DNA of 64,000 nt, from the NCBI RefSeq assembly GCF_034274695.1, contig NZ_CP128362.1, positions 1 to 64,000 of the forward strand, given 5' to 3'. The notes beneath the pieces were generated by a model. It was not told the DNA's origin and did not search any database. It worked only from the letters and a program-made list of their open reading frames with translations. A program made the translations under genes and the position numbers. How positions within the stretch are numbered: position 1 is the first letter of the stretch; each line of letters opens with the position of its first letter. The DNA comes from Chitinophaga sp. LS1. GTDB lineage: Bacteria; Bacteroidota; Bacteroidia; Chitinophagales; Chitinophagaceae. Positions 35,445 to 44,630 of this stretch are shown here, piece after piece.

Positions 35445-35780
35445 ATGAATAAAGGAATGATTAAAGTAAGTGTTATGTATCCCAATGTGGAAGGGAAACA
35501 TTTTAATATGGAATATTATATCAGTTCACATCTTACACTGGCAAAACAGCTTTTAGGAAGTGCACTCAAAGGGGCAACTGTGGAAAAAGGATTAGGAAGT
35601 GCTAAGCCAGGTAGTATTGCACCTTTTATAGCCATAGGAAATATGTATTTTGATAGTATTGAAGATTTTGAAAAAGCATTTAACCCCAATGCCGGAAAAA
35701 TTATAGGGGACATGCACAATTTTACTACGATTCAGCCAGATATTCAGATAAGCGAAGTTATTATTTCCGAACTCAATTAA
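35445..35780 (+). CDS. EthD-family protein
   Basis: This 111-residue protein from ATG 35445 (MNKGMIKVSVMYP) has the ferredoxin-like EthD pattern: KVSVMYPNVEGKHFNMEYYI near the start and a C-terminal PDIQISEVI strand. The internal GLGSAKPG loop and FIAIGNMYFDSIEDFEKAF helix are typical. EthD-like proteins are small dimeric accessory or enzyme proteins in degradation pathways. An in-frame ATG at 35421 would add eight residues of low complexity, which I discount. It leads a three-gene plus-strand unit with NmrA-like and DoxX-like genes, 11 bp before the next gene. Confidence 0.75.
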   Translation: MNKGMIKVSVMYPNVEGKHFNMEYYISSHLTLAKQLLGSALKGATVEKGLGSAKPGSIAPFIAIGNMYFDSIEDFEKAFNPNAGKIIGDMHNFTTIQPDIQISEVIISELN

Positions 35781-35791
35781 AGTGAAAAGTT

Positions 35792-36790
35792 GTGGCGAAA
35801 ATAGTTTTAACAGGTTCATTGGGTAACATCGGAAAACCGCTTGCAATAGCATTGATTGCAAGCGGACATTCTGTAACAATTATCAGCAACAATGCCAACC
35901 GGCACGATATAATTGAAGCCTTAGGAGCAAAAGCAGCAATAGGTTCTATAAAAGACGCCGATTTTTTGACAGCAACATTTGTTGGTGCAGATATTGTTTA
36001 TCTTATGGAACCCCCGATAGCTCCAGACCAATTATCGAACCCCAATTTTACGTTTACAGATATGCTGAACAATATCAATGATATTGTTACAAAATATAAA
36101 GAAGCAATTTTACAAGCGGGTGTAAAGAGAGTAATTCATCTTAGCAGTATCGGTGCACATACAGACAGCAAGAATGGGTTATTAAAACATCATTATTACG
36201 CAGAAAAAATTTTGAATGAATTACCTTCTGATGTTTCCATAAAATTTATGCGACCTGTCGGTTTATTCCTCAATATATTGCCATTGGCACAGGTAATAAA
36301 GCAACTAAGTAAAGGTGTTATAGGCATATTTATGGCACTTTACTATTATGGCTTAGGTGGTTTAATGGGCGGAAAACGTGGCGTAATCGTTTCTAACCTG
36401 GGAGGAAATGATATTAGCCTTTTGGTTTCGCCTCTTGATATTGCAAGCACGATAGCAGAAGAAATAGAAAACCCATTTAGCGGCAGAACATTCCGCTATG
36501 TCGCAAGTGAAGAAATGACTTGTAATGAGGTAGCAAAAGCATTGGGCGACGAAATCGGAAAGCCTTATCTGAAGTGGGGACAGATTTCTGATAAGCATTT
36601 ATTAAATGCCATGAAAAGGATGAAATGGAGTCCCAGCATTGCACAAGCATTTGTAGAAATGCAGGCAGCCGGACGTGGTGGTGAAAATTCTTATTTGTAT
36701 CAGGATTATTACAAGCACCGCCCGGTTTTAGGTAAAACGAAATTGAAAGATTACGTCAAAGAATTTGCTAATGAATATCACAGACAATGA
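35792..36790 (+). CDS. NmrA-like NAD(P)-binding oxidoreductase
   Basis: This 332-residue protein starts at a GTG. The N-terminal Rossmann motif is VLTGSLGNIGKPLAIALIAS (about 5-24), followed by VTIISNN and later VKRVIHLSSIGAH, as in atypical short-chain dehydrogenases of the NmrA/YtfG group, which act as NADPH-linked quinone reductases or redox sensors. There is no YxxxK pair in the classical position, in line with this group. It lies between the EthD gene (11 bp) and the DoxX-like gene (4-bp overlap). The divergent context and AraC gene suggest regulation by electrophiles, but the inducer is unknown. Confidence 0.8.
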   Translation: MAKIVLTGSLGNIGKPLAIALIASGHSVTIISNNANRHDIIEALGAKAAIGSIKDADFLTATFVGADIVYLMEPPIAPDQLSNPNFTFTDMLNNINDIVTKYKEAILQAGVKRVIHLSSIGAHTDSKNGLLKHHYYAEKILNELPSDVSIKFMRPVGLFLNILPLAQVIKQLSKGVIGIFMALYYYGLGGLMGGKRGVIVSNLGGNDISLLVSPLDIASTIAEEIENPFSGRTFRYVASEEMTCNEVAKALGDEIGKPYLKWGQISDKHLLNAMKRMKWSPSIAQAFVEMQAAGRGGENSYLYQDYYKHRPVLGKTKLKDYVKEFANEYHRQ

Positions 36791-37152
36791 ATAATACCTT
36801 ATATTGGATAGCAACAGGATTAGTTGCGTTGGTTTCTATTGGAAGCGGGATGATGAATCTTTCAGCAAATAGTAAAGCCAAAGAATTAGAATCGGGTTAT
36901 GGTGGCAGACGAAATCAAATTCTTCTCAGCGTATTAAAAATAATGATTGGAATAATTTTTATTTTTCCACAAACGGGGGTTCTTGGTGCGCTTTTAGCGA
37001 TTGCTTACTTTGGAGGTGCCATTGCTGTTCATCTCATGACTAATACGCCTGTGGTAAATGTAATAGTTATTCAAATTGTCATTTGGGTTGCAAGTGCATA
37101 TCGATTCCCTGAATTATTGCAACGTATGCTTGGAAGCTCAATTAAATTGTGA
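36787..37152 (+). CDS. DoxX-like membrane protein
   Basis: This 121-residue protein has four hydrophobic segments: LYWIATGLVALVSIGSGMM, ILLSVLKIMIGIIFIFP, GVLGALLAIAYFGGAIAVHL and VNVIVIQIVIWVASAYRF. The size and HLMTNTP loop match the DoxX-like family (DoxX_2), small quinone-related inner-membrane proteins often paired with NmrA-like reductases. It overlaps the upstream gene by 4 bp (ATGA). The AraC gene follows 32 bp downstream on the same strand. Function beyond family membership is not visible. Confidence 0.8.
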   Translation: MNNTLYWIATGLVALVSIGSGMMNLSANSKAKELESGYGGRRNQILLSVLKIMIGIIFIFPQTGVLGALLAIAYFGGAIAVHLMTNTPVVNVIVIQIVIWVASAYRFPELLQRMLGSSIKL

Positions 37153-37184
37153 ATAGCAATAGATAAACATCTGTATCTTCAACT

Positions 37185-38111
37185 ATGATAAACATGAAGC
37201 CGCATAGCATAAAATCTATCAGTGAATATCATCGGGTTTTAGGTATTCCAAAACCTGAACATCCTTTAATTAGTGTGATAAATATAGATTCCATCACTAA
37301 CAGACCAGAGCGAGTTTCAATAAAGGTTGTGTTTGATTTTTATGCTATTGCATTAAAAAGAATGGATGGAATAAAGTATAAATACGGACAGCTTAATTAC
37401 GATTTTGAAGATGACGGTGTGTTGTTTTTTATGTCGCCTAATCAAGTATTGAATGTTGAAATATTTGAACAGGAAATGTCTAAAAGTCCATCCGGCTGGA
37501 TTTTACTTATTCACCCCGATTTTATTTGGAACACGCCACTTGCCCAAAGCATAAAACAATATGATTTCTTTGATTATTCAGTTCACGAAGCTTTATTTCT
37601 TTCCGAAAAAGAAGAAAAAATACTCAACGGAATAATTGAAAACATTCAGCAGGAATATCATTCTAATCTTGATGATTTTACCAAGCAAATCATTGTGACA
37701 CATGTTGAAAACTTACTGAGCTATTGCGAACGGTTTTACCATCGCCAGTTTATTACCAGAGAAAAAGCGCATCATCAAATCTTAATCCGTTTGGAAGAGT
37801 TACTCAATAAATATTTCAACGATGATCATTTAATTTCGAAAGGCTTGCCAACAGTTCAATATGTTTCAGCCCAATTAAACGTATCTGTAAGTTATCTAAG
37901 TCGTTTGCTTAAAGTGCTTACAGGACAAACAACACAACAACATGTGCATAACAAGGTCATTGAAAAGGCGAAAGAAAAATTATCCACAACAGATCTTTCC
38001 ATTAGTGAAATCGCTTATGAACTTGGTTTTGAACATTCACAGGCTTTCAGCAGACTTTTCAAAAGCAAAACCAATTGGTCGCCTTTAGCATTCAGGCAAT
38101 CGTTTAACTGA
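37185..38111 (+). CDS. AraC-family transcriptional regulator
   Basis: This 308-residue protein has a C-terminal double helix-turn-helix: LSRLLKVLTGQTTQQHVHNK and then DLSISEIAYELGFEHSQAF with the typical FSRLFKSKTNWSP end. The N-terminal 190 residues are a cupin-like sensing domain (VLFFMSPNQVLNVE, WILLIHPDFIWNTP) seen in Bacteroidota AraC proteins. Met4 (37194) is an alternative start. It ends the EthD/NmrA/DoxX unit and very probably controls it. Confidence 0.85.
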   Translation: MINMKPHSIKSISEYHRVLGIPKPEHPLISVINIDSITNRPERVSIKVVFDFYAIALKRMDGIKYKYGQLNYDFEDDGVLFFMSPNQVLNVEIFEQEMSKSPSGWILLIHPDFIWNTPLAQSIKQYDFFDYSVHEALFLSEKEEKILNGIIENIQQEYHSNLDDFTKQIIVTHVENLLSYCERFYHRQFITREKAHHQILIRLEELLNKYFNDDHLISKGLPTVQYVSAQLNVSVSYLSRLLKVLTGQTTQQHVHNKVIEKAKEKLSTTDLSISEIAYELGFEHSQAFSRLFKSKTNWSPLAFRQSFN

Positions 38112-38345
38112 TTTAAGTTGATAAATCGATTCACTTTCTGCCTTCCAATGATCATAAGGAATAGTTGATATAAGCCTGATACTTATTTTTCTCAATTTCA
38201 TCACATTCTCTTACGATACACTTTTCAGATCTTTTTACCAGATCTTTAGACAGTAAATTTTTATAATTATCAATTGATAATTTCATTATTTCTATATATG
38301 ATATGTGGTAAATTCAGGTCACCTATTTATCTACAAACAACTTAC

Positions 38346-39767
38346 TTAGACAAAAAGATCATCCATAGTAAAACTATTCTGAACCATACTATTAGAATAA
38401 ACATTTCTTATCATTCCATAGGTAGTGATCATAGTTAAAAAAATGGATTTATTAGTATGTGTCGCTGTTCGAAACGTGTCTACTTTAGATAATAATTCTT
38501 CACTATATTTTTTATCTATGGTAAAAGGATTCATAGAGAACTTCATTTCACAAACATTTATCACATCGTCTTTTCTGTCTATTATTAGATCTATCTGATG
38601 TTTTCTTCCTTTATCCATGTTTATCCAGGACGAACAATTTGTTTGCACGCCACTTATGCCAAGTGCATGTTTAATTTCTGGTAGATGTGCAAAGCAAACC
38701 TGCTCAAACGCATATCCACTCCATGCTCTCTGCTGTGGAGTATTAAGCCCATTCATCCATTCGTTCTCATTCAGCGCAAGATTCCCCCGTATGAATTTGA
38801 TATAAAATAAAGAATAAAAATCACTTAGTTGATAAAGGCTATATTTCTCTTTTTTACCAAAGGATGTGTACTTCCGTATAAAGCCACTCTCCTCCAATTC
38901 ACTTAATATTTTTGTTGTACTTCCGGCATTAGGCAATCCTGTATTATTAATAATTTCAGAACGGGTTAACCCCTTAGCTTTTGTGCTTAATGTTTCAATT
39001 ACTGAAAGGTGTTTTTCTGCTTTATTGAATAAAGAAGTATAAAGATCTGTAAATTCTTCTGTCAATAATCCATCTCGCTGGAAACACAATCGATTAATAT
39101 TCTGAGAGGCACTCATACCAATATCCACATGGTCAAGATAAAATGGTACACCTCCCATCACCATATACAATTGAATTAACTGATATCTATTAAATACTCC
39201 GCCACGACTCTTAAAGAAGGTTTCACATTCCTTTAATGTAAAGGGTTCAAGGCGTATTCTTTGTGTTACTCTATTATGTAGTCCTCCTTTATTATGGATC
39301 AGTGTATTAATCATCCATGAAGCAGCTGATCCACATACAATAAGAATAACATCGTTTCTTGCACTGGCAAATGAATTCCAGAAATAGTCAAGTGCGGGGA
39401 GAAACCCAGATTGTGCAGTATCCAACCAGGGCAGTTCATCCAGAAAAACCACTTTTTTTTTCTTACTGCTTTTTGATAATAAATCTTCCAGTTGTGCAAA
39501 TGCTATAAACCAATTTTCAGGCATCGGAGCTGATTGATTAGGATAGAACTTTTGTAACGCTCTATGAAAATTGGATAAATTTTGTTGCAGGTTTATATTG
39601 GCAACCCCAGTAAGATAAAATGTAAAATCCTGCTGAAAAGCTTCTCTTACTAAAAATGTTTTGCCAACCCTTCGCCTTCCATATACAGCAACAAATTGTG
39701 ATTTGTCTGATAGTTTCACATTTTCAAGGATCTTCAATTCTTTCTCTCTACCAATAATATTACTCAT
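38346..39767 (-). CDS. AAA+ ATPase of the archaeal-ATPase/DUF234 type
   Basis: From the ATG at 39767 (MSNIIGREKELKIL) the protein has about 473 residues. It has Walker A VYGRRRVGKTFLV, Walker B KKVVFLDELPWLDT, sensor-like VILIVCGSAASWMI, then a winged helix (LTRSEIINNTGLPNAGSTTK) and a C-terminal DUF234 nuclease-like domain (HQIDLIIDRKDDVINVCEMK with D and ExK). Such proteins are common in Bacteroidota and archaea; the role is not established, but a mobile or defence link is suspected. An in-frame start at 39854 exists, but it lies across the palindromic operator, so I prefer 39767. It is monocistronic. Confidence 0.8.
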   Translation of the reverse strand: MSNIIGREKELKILENVKLSDKSQFVAVYGRRRVGKTFLVREAFQQDFTFYLTGVANINLQQNLSNFHRALQKFYPNQSAPMPENWFIAFAQLEDLLSKSSKKKKVVFLDELPWLDTAQSGFLPALDYFWNSFASARNDVILIVCGSAASWMINTLIHNKGGLHNRVTQRIRLEPFTLKECETFFKSRGGVFNRYQLIQLYMVMGGVPFYLDHVDIGMSASQNINRLCFQRDGLLTEEFTDLYTSLFNKAEKHLSVIETLSTKAKGLTRSEIINNTGLPNAGSTTKILSELEESGFIRKYTSFGKKEKYSLYQLSDFYSLFYIKFIRGNLALNENEWMNGLNTPQQRAWSGYAFEQVCFAHLPEIKHALGISGVQTNCSSWINMDKGRKHQIDLIIDRKDDVINVCEMKFSMNPFTIDKKYSEELLSKVDTFRTATHTNKSIFLTMITTYGMIRNVYSNSMVQNSFTMDDLFV

Positions 39768-39773
39768 ACCAAT

Positions 39774-39870
39774 CAATTTGGCTTTAAAGGCATGTAAATT
39801 CATAGTTAAAGCCAAATTGAAGATCAAAATGGCTCTAAGTGTAATTTTAATCAAGATAAAGCCAAATTGA
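39774..39870 (-). promoter_or_regulatory. Palindromic operator/promoter region of the AAA ATPase
   Basis: CAATTTGGCTTTAA (39774-39787) is matched by its exact complement TTAAAGCCAAATTG (39806-39819), spacing 18 bp, and a third copy AAAGCCAAATTGAG occurs around 39859-39872. The first half-site ends 7 bp upstream of the preferred start codon. The arrangement suggests repression, possibly autoregulation through the winged helix of the ATPase. Confidence 0.6.
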
Positions 39871-39988
39871 GCCGCAAACTTGTTTAAATTGCCTGCAGCA
39901 GTTGTCCACGCAAATCTTAAGCGTAATCTCAGGTGAGCTTGGTAAAAAAAACGATATCAGCATCCTGATCAAATAATAATTTAATATA

Positions 39989-40897
39989 GAAGTTGTTTAC
40001 ACTTTTTGAAGGAAAAAAGGAAGTCCCAGGAATTAAGGATTTTTGTTTTAGCAAATAAAAACGAATAATTCTGGGACTCATAGACGAAGATAAGGTACGA
40101 GATTGGATTTTACCACATTTAAGCAAAGGCAAAAGAGGCTTTAAGGCCAGGATAGATTTAGTAAAAGTGGTTCAGTTGATTTTAAAGCGAATGAAAACAG
40201 GCTGCCAGTGGCGAGAGTTGAGTATTTGCGAATATTTTGATAAAGGGGCGACCTCGTGGCAAAATATTCACAGGTATTTTTTAAAATGGAGTAAAGACGG
40301 TTCATTCAAGAGGGCTTGGATCAATCTTTTATCTTGTAATAAGAAACTGCTGGATCTGTCAAGCGCCCAGTTAGATGGTAGCCATACACCAGTCAAACGT
40401 GGTGGCCAGGCGGTAGGTTATCAAGGCAGAAAAGCTTCAAAGACCAGTAATAGTTTGTTCTTATGTGACAACAGAGGTCAGATGCTGACGGTATCAACAG
40501 CGCAAAGTGGAGAGCATAATGACTTATACGATATAGTGAAGCTCTTTAAAGAAATGATCGGGGTTCTGGAACAATCCGATATCAATTGCAATGGAATATT
40601 TGTAAATGCCGATCCTGGATTTGACAGCGAAGATTTAAAACAAGTATGCATTGACTACGAGATTGAATTAAATGTAAAACCCAACTTGCGAAATCAAAAG
40701 AAGCAAAGTGATGAATACCGATATTTTGATGATCAACTTTACAAAAGACGAACAAAAATTGAACATGCCAATGCCTGGATGGATGCTTTTAAAGCATTGC
40801 TTGTCAGATATGAAAAAATTGTTGAAACATGGATGGCATTGCAATGGCTGGCTCTTATAACCCTTTTTTGTAGAAAATTAAAAGTATAAACAACTTC
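39989..40897 (+). mobile_element. IS5-family insertion sequence
   Basis: The 909-bp element is delimited by 18-bp inverted repeats: GAAGTTGTTTACACTTTT (39989-40006) and GAAGTTGTTTATACTTTT on the opposite strand (40897-40880), with one mismatch. ATA flanks both ends, consistent with a short 2-3 bp target duplication as in the IS427 group. One transposase frame is inside, but without a normal start. Confidence 0.8.
40068..40889 (+). CDS. IS5-family transposase, start codon unclear
   Basis: The frame is open from 40059 to the stop at 40887-40889 but has no upstream ATG; a GTG at 40167 would delete the conserved DEDKVRDWILPHLSKGKRGF region, so translation may begin at ATT/CTG near 40068 or the gene may have lost its start. 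Typical IS5 features follow: TGCQWREL, the DDE residues in SSAQLDGSHTPVKRGG, VNADPGFDSEDL and RRTKIEHANAWMDAF. Length is slightly below the usual 260-280. The element could be inactive. It sits between the ATPase operator and a degraded region left of the RIT element. Confidence 0.75.
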   Translation: MLGLIDEDKVRDWILPHLSKGKRGFKARIDLVKVVQLILKRMKTGCQWRELSICEYFDKGATSWQNIHRYFLKWSKDGSFKRAWINLLSCNKKLLDLSSAQLDGSHTPVKRGGQAVGYQGRKASKTSNSLFLCDNRGQMLTVSTAQSGEHNDLYDIVKLFKEMIGVLEQSDINCNGIFVNADPGFDSEDLKQVCIDYEIELNVKPNLRNQKKQSDEYRYFDDQLYKRRTKIEHANAWMDAFKALLVRYEKIVETWMALQWLALITLFCRKLKV

Positions 40898-40940
40898 ATA
40901 AATAAATAGTTGTCATGCATACATCTATTCCACTTTATTA

Positions 40941-41114
40941 CAGGATTTTACTGCTGCTCATCGCACAGAAAAAACATCTGAGGAAATAGAAAAGACCTTT
41001 TAGGAAGTTTTGGAAGTGTTTATCAATATGCAAGAAAATAAGAAGAATACTTTCGGCTACTTCTGTGGCTTGAAGGAGCGGGTTATTTGGCCAATTTTAT
41101 ACTTTCCTGGATGA
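40941..41114 (+). pseudogene. Gene fragment with internal stop
   Basis: One frame reads QDFTAAHRTEKTSEEIEKTF, a TAG at 41001-41003, then EVLEVFINMQENKKNTFGYF and CGLKERVIWPILYFPG to a TGA at 41112. Protein-like composition on both sides suggests a decayed gene. Family not recognised. Confidence 0.3.
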
Positions 41115-41255
41115 GAAAAAGTACTCAACAATGGAATATATGCCGTTGTGGTCTATCTGGAATTCTTCATCTTGACTTCTAACCGCATTAAATAATTGTC
41201 TTATAAGTAGTTATCATGTTTTCTTGATTTAAGTCACCACTTCAACTTGACATTT

Positions 41256-41289
41256 ATCCTGCTTATGTAAATATTTACATAAGCAGGAT
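41256..41289. repeat. 34-bp perfect palindrome at the left edge of the RIT element
   Basis: The 17-bp arms (ATCCTGCTTATGTAAAT and its complement) form a perfect palindrome with no spacer. Each arm contains TTATGTAAA, the first nine bases of the recombinase-site core TTATGTAAACTTT used in the element ends. It overlaps the element boundary by two bases and is not repeated at the right flank. It may be the preferred target. Confidence 0.85.
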
Positions 41290-41379
41290 TATGGAAACAA
41301 ATATGTTATGTAAACTTTTGACGCTTAACCCGAGTACTTACAAGACTTTCCTTACTCAAAAGTTTACATAACACTTCAC

Positions 41380-42399
41380 TTATTTGGCAAGGCTTTCCAG
41401 CCAGTTCAACAGCCCTTTGTCTTTTTGCCAGGATGGATCCTCAGAAAGATCTGGAGAAAGACTTGTTTTCTCTATCGCTTCTCGTTTCTGCCTGTTGTCG
41501 ATTCTGGCATATATTTCGGTCGTAGTCACTGACTCATGACCTAAAAAGTCTCGTATACATATTAAGTTCACGCCGTTCTGTTGCAGCATCATAGCTTTGC
41601 TGTGCCTTAAGGAGTGTGGACTTACATTGGCAGGTATTAAGGCTTGGTTTATTTTTCTAGCAGCCGCACTATACTTTTTCAGTATCATGGTAATAGCCAT
41701 TCGTGTTAGTTTGCTTCCTCTTCCATTACTGAACAAGGGGTACTCAGTGGCCTTCCCTTCTAAAAGCCTGTTTTCCTGCATATATATCTTTAACGAGGCT
41801 GTCGCCTGATCTGACAATGGGATTAGCCGCGTTTTATTTCCTTTTCCCGTTACCCTTAACAAAGTTGGTTTTCCAAAATTGACTCTGGCGGGAACCAGAT
41901 CAGCTATTTCCTGAACCCGTCCGGCACAATCGTACATAAGCGACAAGAGCGTCAGATCCCGCCTTCCTTTAGGAGTAGATGTATCCGGCTGGGCCAATAA
42001 TAGTTTCATGCCGTCAGCACCTAAATAAACTACTGTTGCTTTGGGGGCTCGTTTCACTTTGATAGCAAGTATCCGCTGCCATTCTTCCATATAATCCGGA
42101 GACTTATATATCAGGAAGCGGACAAAAGCATGGATAGCAGCCAGACGCACATTTCGGGTGGATATACTACATTTCCTTTCGGTCTCAAGCCATTCTAAAA
42201 AACCAACGATACGCTCCTGTGTTATGTCTATAAATTCAAGATGATCCACTTTTATGTAGTGATTATCGCGCATATGGATAATAAAAAGGCTTATTGCATC
42301 CCGGTAAGCAGCAACGGTATTCTTCGAGCAACCTCTTTCTCCAACGAGATATTTCACCATAAAGTAGGTTAAGTATTTGGCAAATTGAGTTTGTTTCAT
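41380..42399 (-). CDS. ritC: RIT element tyrosine recombinase C
   Basis: This 339-residue phage-integrase-family recombinase has the catalytic residues in order: Arg in DCAGRVQEIADL, His-x-x-Arg in SPHSLRHSKAMML, His in DFLGHESVTTTEIY and the nucleophile Tyr in IYARI. The N-terminal SAM-like core-binding domain covers residues 10-110. It is the third gene of the trio, starting 4 bp after the second gene stops. RIT recombinases are thought to act together at the element ends; individual roles are not established. Confidence 0.88.
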   Translation of the reverse strand: MKQTQFAKYLTYFMVKYLVGERGCSKNTVAAYRDAISLFIIHMRDNHYIKVDHLEFIDITQERIVGFLEWLETERKCSISTRNVRLAAIHAFVRFLIYKSPDYMEEWQRILAIKVKRAPKATVVYLGADGMKLLLAQPDTSTPKGRRDLTLLSLMYDCAGRVQEIADLVPARVNFGKPTLLRVTGKGNKTRLIPLSDQATASLKIYMQENRLLEGKATEYPLFSNGRGSKLTRMAITMILKKYSAAARKINQALIPANVSPHSLRHSKAMMLQQNGVNLICIRDFLGHESVTTTEIYARIDNRQKREAIEKTSLSPDLSEDPSWQKDKGLLNWLESLAK

Positions 42400-42403
42400 A
42401 CGA

Positions 42404-43378
42404 TTACTGGCTTTTGAGGTGAGGAAAGATATATAAGCAGATGCTATCGGTCTGACTTATTAGATCAGGGTACATTTCCGAAGTCATTCTTACATACCTG
42501 TCAGTTGCTGCTATAGACTGATGGCCAATATAGGTAGACAGTATGGGAAGTATATAGTACAGATCTTTTCCTTCCTTTGCCAGGGAAGCCATGGATTTAA
42601 CACAAAAAGTGTGTCGAAGATCATGTATCCTCGGACCAACTGTTTTTCCACGACGTTGTATAGAGGCCGCTTTTAGTATCTTAGTCCACCAATGAAAGAA
42701 GCTATTTGGTGGACAAGGGCAGCCATTCATCTTAACAAAGAAGCAATCACTGTGATGAGGAAGCAGTTCTCTGTATTTCCTGTACTGCCTGCAGACTTCG
42801 ACCAGCGATTCTGATAAGGGCACCATCCGGTCTTTACCGTTTTTACAGTTGCGTAGAACGATATACCCTTGATCAAGATTAACGTCTTTGTTCAATAATG
42901 CCGACGCTTCACCGATTCTAATACCAGTTCCTGCCAGCATTCGAAAAAAAGCCGGTAGTACAAAAAGGTTGCTTCTGGCATGCTTATCATAAAGATCCAG
43001 TGTGTCGCAGGCTTTAAAGATAGCTCCTAGTTCATCATCAGAAAATATATAAGGAATGAAGTTGTCATGTTTTGTAAATACCTTACAGGGAATATAAGTA
43101 TCATATCCAAGATTAGATAAATAGATAGCAAACTGACGTAAAAAGCAGTTTCTGTGGCTCCAGGTATCTGTAGCTTCATCAGGGCGCCTGTTACACCATT
43201 TTTCAGCCAGTTCTTTTGTAATGGTTACGGAAGAAAGTCCTTCTTTGCAAGCAAAAGCATCAAAAGCAAACAAACTATACTTCTGAGCTTCAGATCTAAA
43301 GCCAAGGTTCTTTCTCATATTGATATACTCCTGAACAATAGGCGCCAGTATACCAGGGTTCTTATATTTATTATTCAT
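42404..43378 (-). CDS. ritB: RIT element tyrosine recombinase B
   Basis: I choose the ATG at 43378 (MNNKYKNPGILAPI), giving 324 residues and an 8-bp overlap with the first gene; a longer frame from 43438 adds 20 basic residues read from the other gene. The catalytic set is complete: Arg in GTGIRIGEASALL, HDLRHTFCVKSM, IGHQSIAATDRYVRM with the Tyr nucleophile. It contains a short insertion HSDCFFVKMNGCPCPPNSFF with four Cys, typical of RIT B proteins as far as I recall. It is co-transcribed with both neighbours. Confidence 0.87.
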   Translation of the reverse strand: MNNKYKNPGILAPIVQEYINMRKNLGFRSEAQKYSLFAFDAFACKEGLSSVTITKELAEKWCNRRPDEATDTWSHRNCFLRQFAIYLSNLGYDTYIPCKVFTKHDNFIPYIFSDDELGAIFKACDTLDLYDKHARSNLFVLPAFFRMLAGTGIRIGEASALLNKDVNLDQGYIVLRNCKNGKDRMVPLSESLVEVCRQYRKYRELLPHHSDCFFVKMNGCPCPPNSFFHWWTKILKAASIQRRGKTVGPRIHDLRHTFCVKSMASLAKEGKDLYYILPILSTYIGHQSIAATDRYVRMTSEMYPDLISQTDSICLYIFPHLKSQ

Positions 43379-44630
43379 AAAATGCTCCTCCTTTTTGCGT
43401 ATAAAACGCTTCAGAAACAACCGGCACTTCCATCGCACATTGGCGTAACGATTCCATATCTATGCGCAAATAGCACATCGAGGTTTGTGTACTGGCATGC
43501 CCGAGCAATTCTGATATAACGGGTAAGGGCGTTTTCTGCTCTAGTAAGAAACTGGCCATTGTATGTCGTAATGCATGTGAACCATGTTTTCGCTCACCAA
43601 TAAAGACTCCTGACTTTGTAATATTCCTGCTCGCCGTCAATGACACTCTCTTAGCACTAATCGGTATAACAGGGAACTGCTTTTCAAGAAAAACATGCGC
43701 ATCATTGGAGGTTGGTCTTGCATATTTGATATAATCTATGAGGGTTTCGCCAACATCTGTGGTTAACGGAAGCACCACTTTTTCATTTGTTTTAAACTGA
43801 TTAAAAGATATACTATTCTCAGTCCATCGAATATTTTCAAACTTAAGCCGGCTAATGTCAGAAGCTCGCATTCCCAAGCGTACTGCCAGGATTAGCAGAG
43901 CATAATCTCTCTTTCCCAAAGCGGTGCTTCTATCGATAGAGTTTAATATCGTACGTACTTCGTCTTTTGTATAGGTCGATGGCAGCTTTGGTTGCTTTTT
44001 ATAATTGTCTTTAGGAACAATTACAGAAAAGTCTCTGGCTGTCTTATTTTGTTCATACAGATATCTCAAAAAACCTTTGATTATGGACAAGGCAAGATGT
44101 TTAGCTCCCGCAGCTTCAGGCAGTAAGTTTGACGTGTACTTCATCAGGGCGAGTGAAGATATTGTATTGCAGGCGTGTATTTCACTTGCATTTAAGTACT
44201 TTAAAAACTGGTATAGATAATAGGAGTAACTGTGCAATGTTTTGACATTCAACCTCAATTTTCTTTTGGATTCGACATAAGCTGCAATTTCATTACCAAT
44301 TTCTCCAGAAAGTACTACACATTCCCTGCGACGTATCACTTCAATCATCCTGCCTGTCTCTGCAAATTGTATTAAACATAAGGCGCACCGCAGGGAATGC
44401 TTTTCGTGATGCGTTAATGATGGTATTGGCCGCAAACCATAGGTGGCGTTGATATAATCGGCGACTGTTGTTGAGGAACAATGAACAATCTTGTTAATAT
44501 CCATGTACTTTTTAATCCTCCCCCAGATCCAGTTATACATAGATATAGTAGATTCGCTTCTACCTATGTCTTTAAGATATCCAGAAGCCGCCTTTGTTAA
44601 AGCTCCATAAGAGCGGTAAACTTTAGTCAT
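43371..44630 (-). CDS. ritA: RIT element tyrosine recombinase A
   Basis: This 419-residue recombinase is the first gene of the trio. Catalytic residues: Arg in RLGMRASDISRL, HALRHTMASFLL, LGHASTQTSMCYLRI with Tyr. The longer N-terminus (about 200 residues before the catalytic domain) includes two helical core-binding-type regions. The promoter should lie between 44631 and the element end, where an inner copy of the recombinase-site core (44683-44695) could couple binding to expression. The start is the ATG at 44630. Confidence 0.88.
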   Translation of the reverse strand: MTKVYRSYGALTKAASGYLKDIGRSESTISMYNWIWGRIKKYMDINKIVHCSSTTVADYINATYGLRPIPSLTHHEKHSLRCALCLIQFAETGRMIEVIRRRECVVLSGEIGNEIAAYVESKRKLRLNVKTLHSYSYYLYQFLKYLNASEIHACNTISSLALMKYTSNLLPEAAGAKHLALSIIKGFLRYLYEQNKTARDFSVIVPKDNYKKQPKLPSTYTKDEVRTILNSIDRSTALGKRDYALLILAVRLGMRASDISRLKFENIRWTENSISFNQFKTNEKVVLPLTTDVGETLIDYIKYARPTSNDAHVFLEKQFPVIPISAKRVSLTASRNITKSGVFIGERKHGSHALRHTMASFLLEQKTPLPVISELLGHASTQTSMCYLRIDMESLRQCAMEVPVVSEAFYTQKGGAFYE

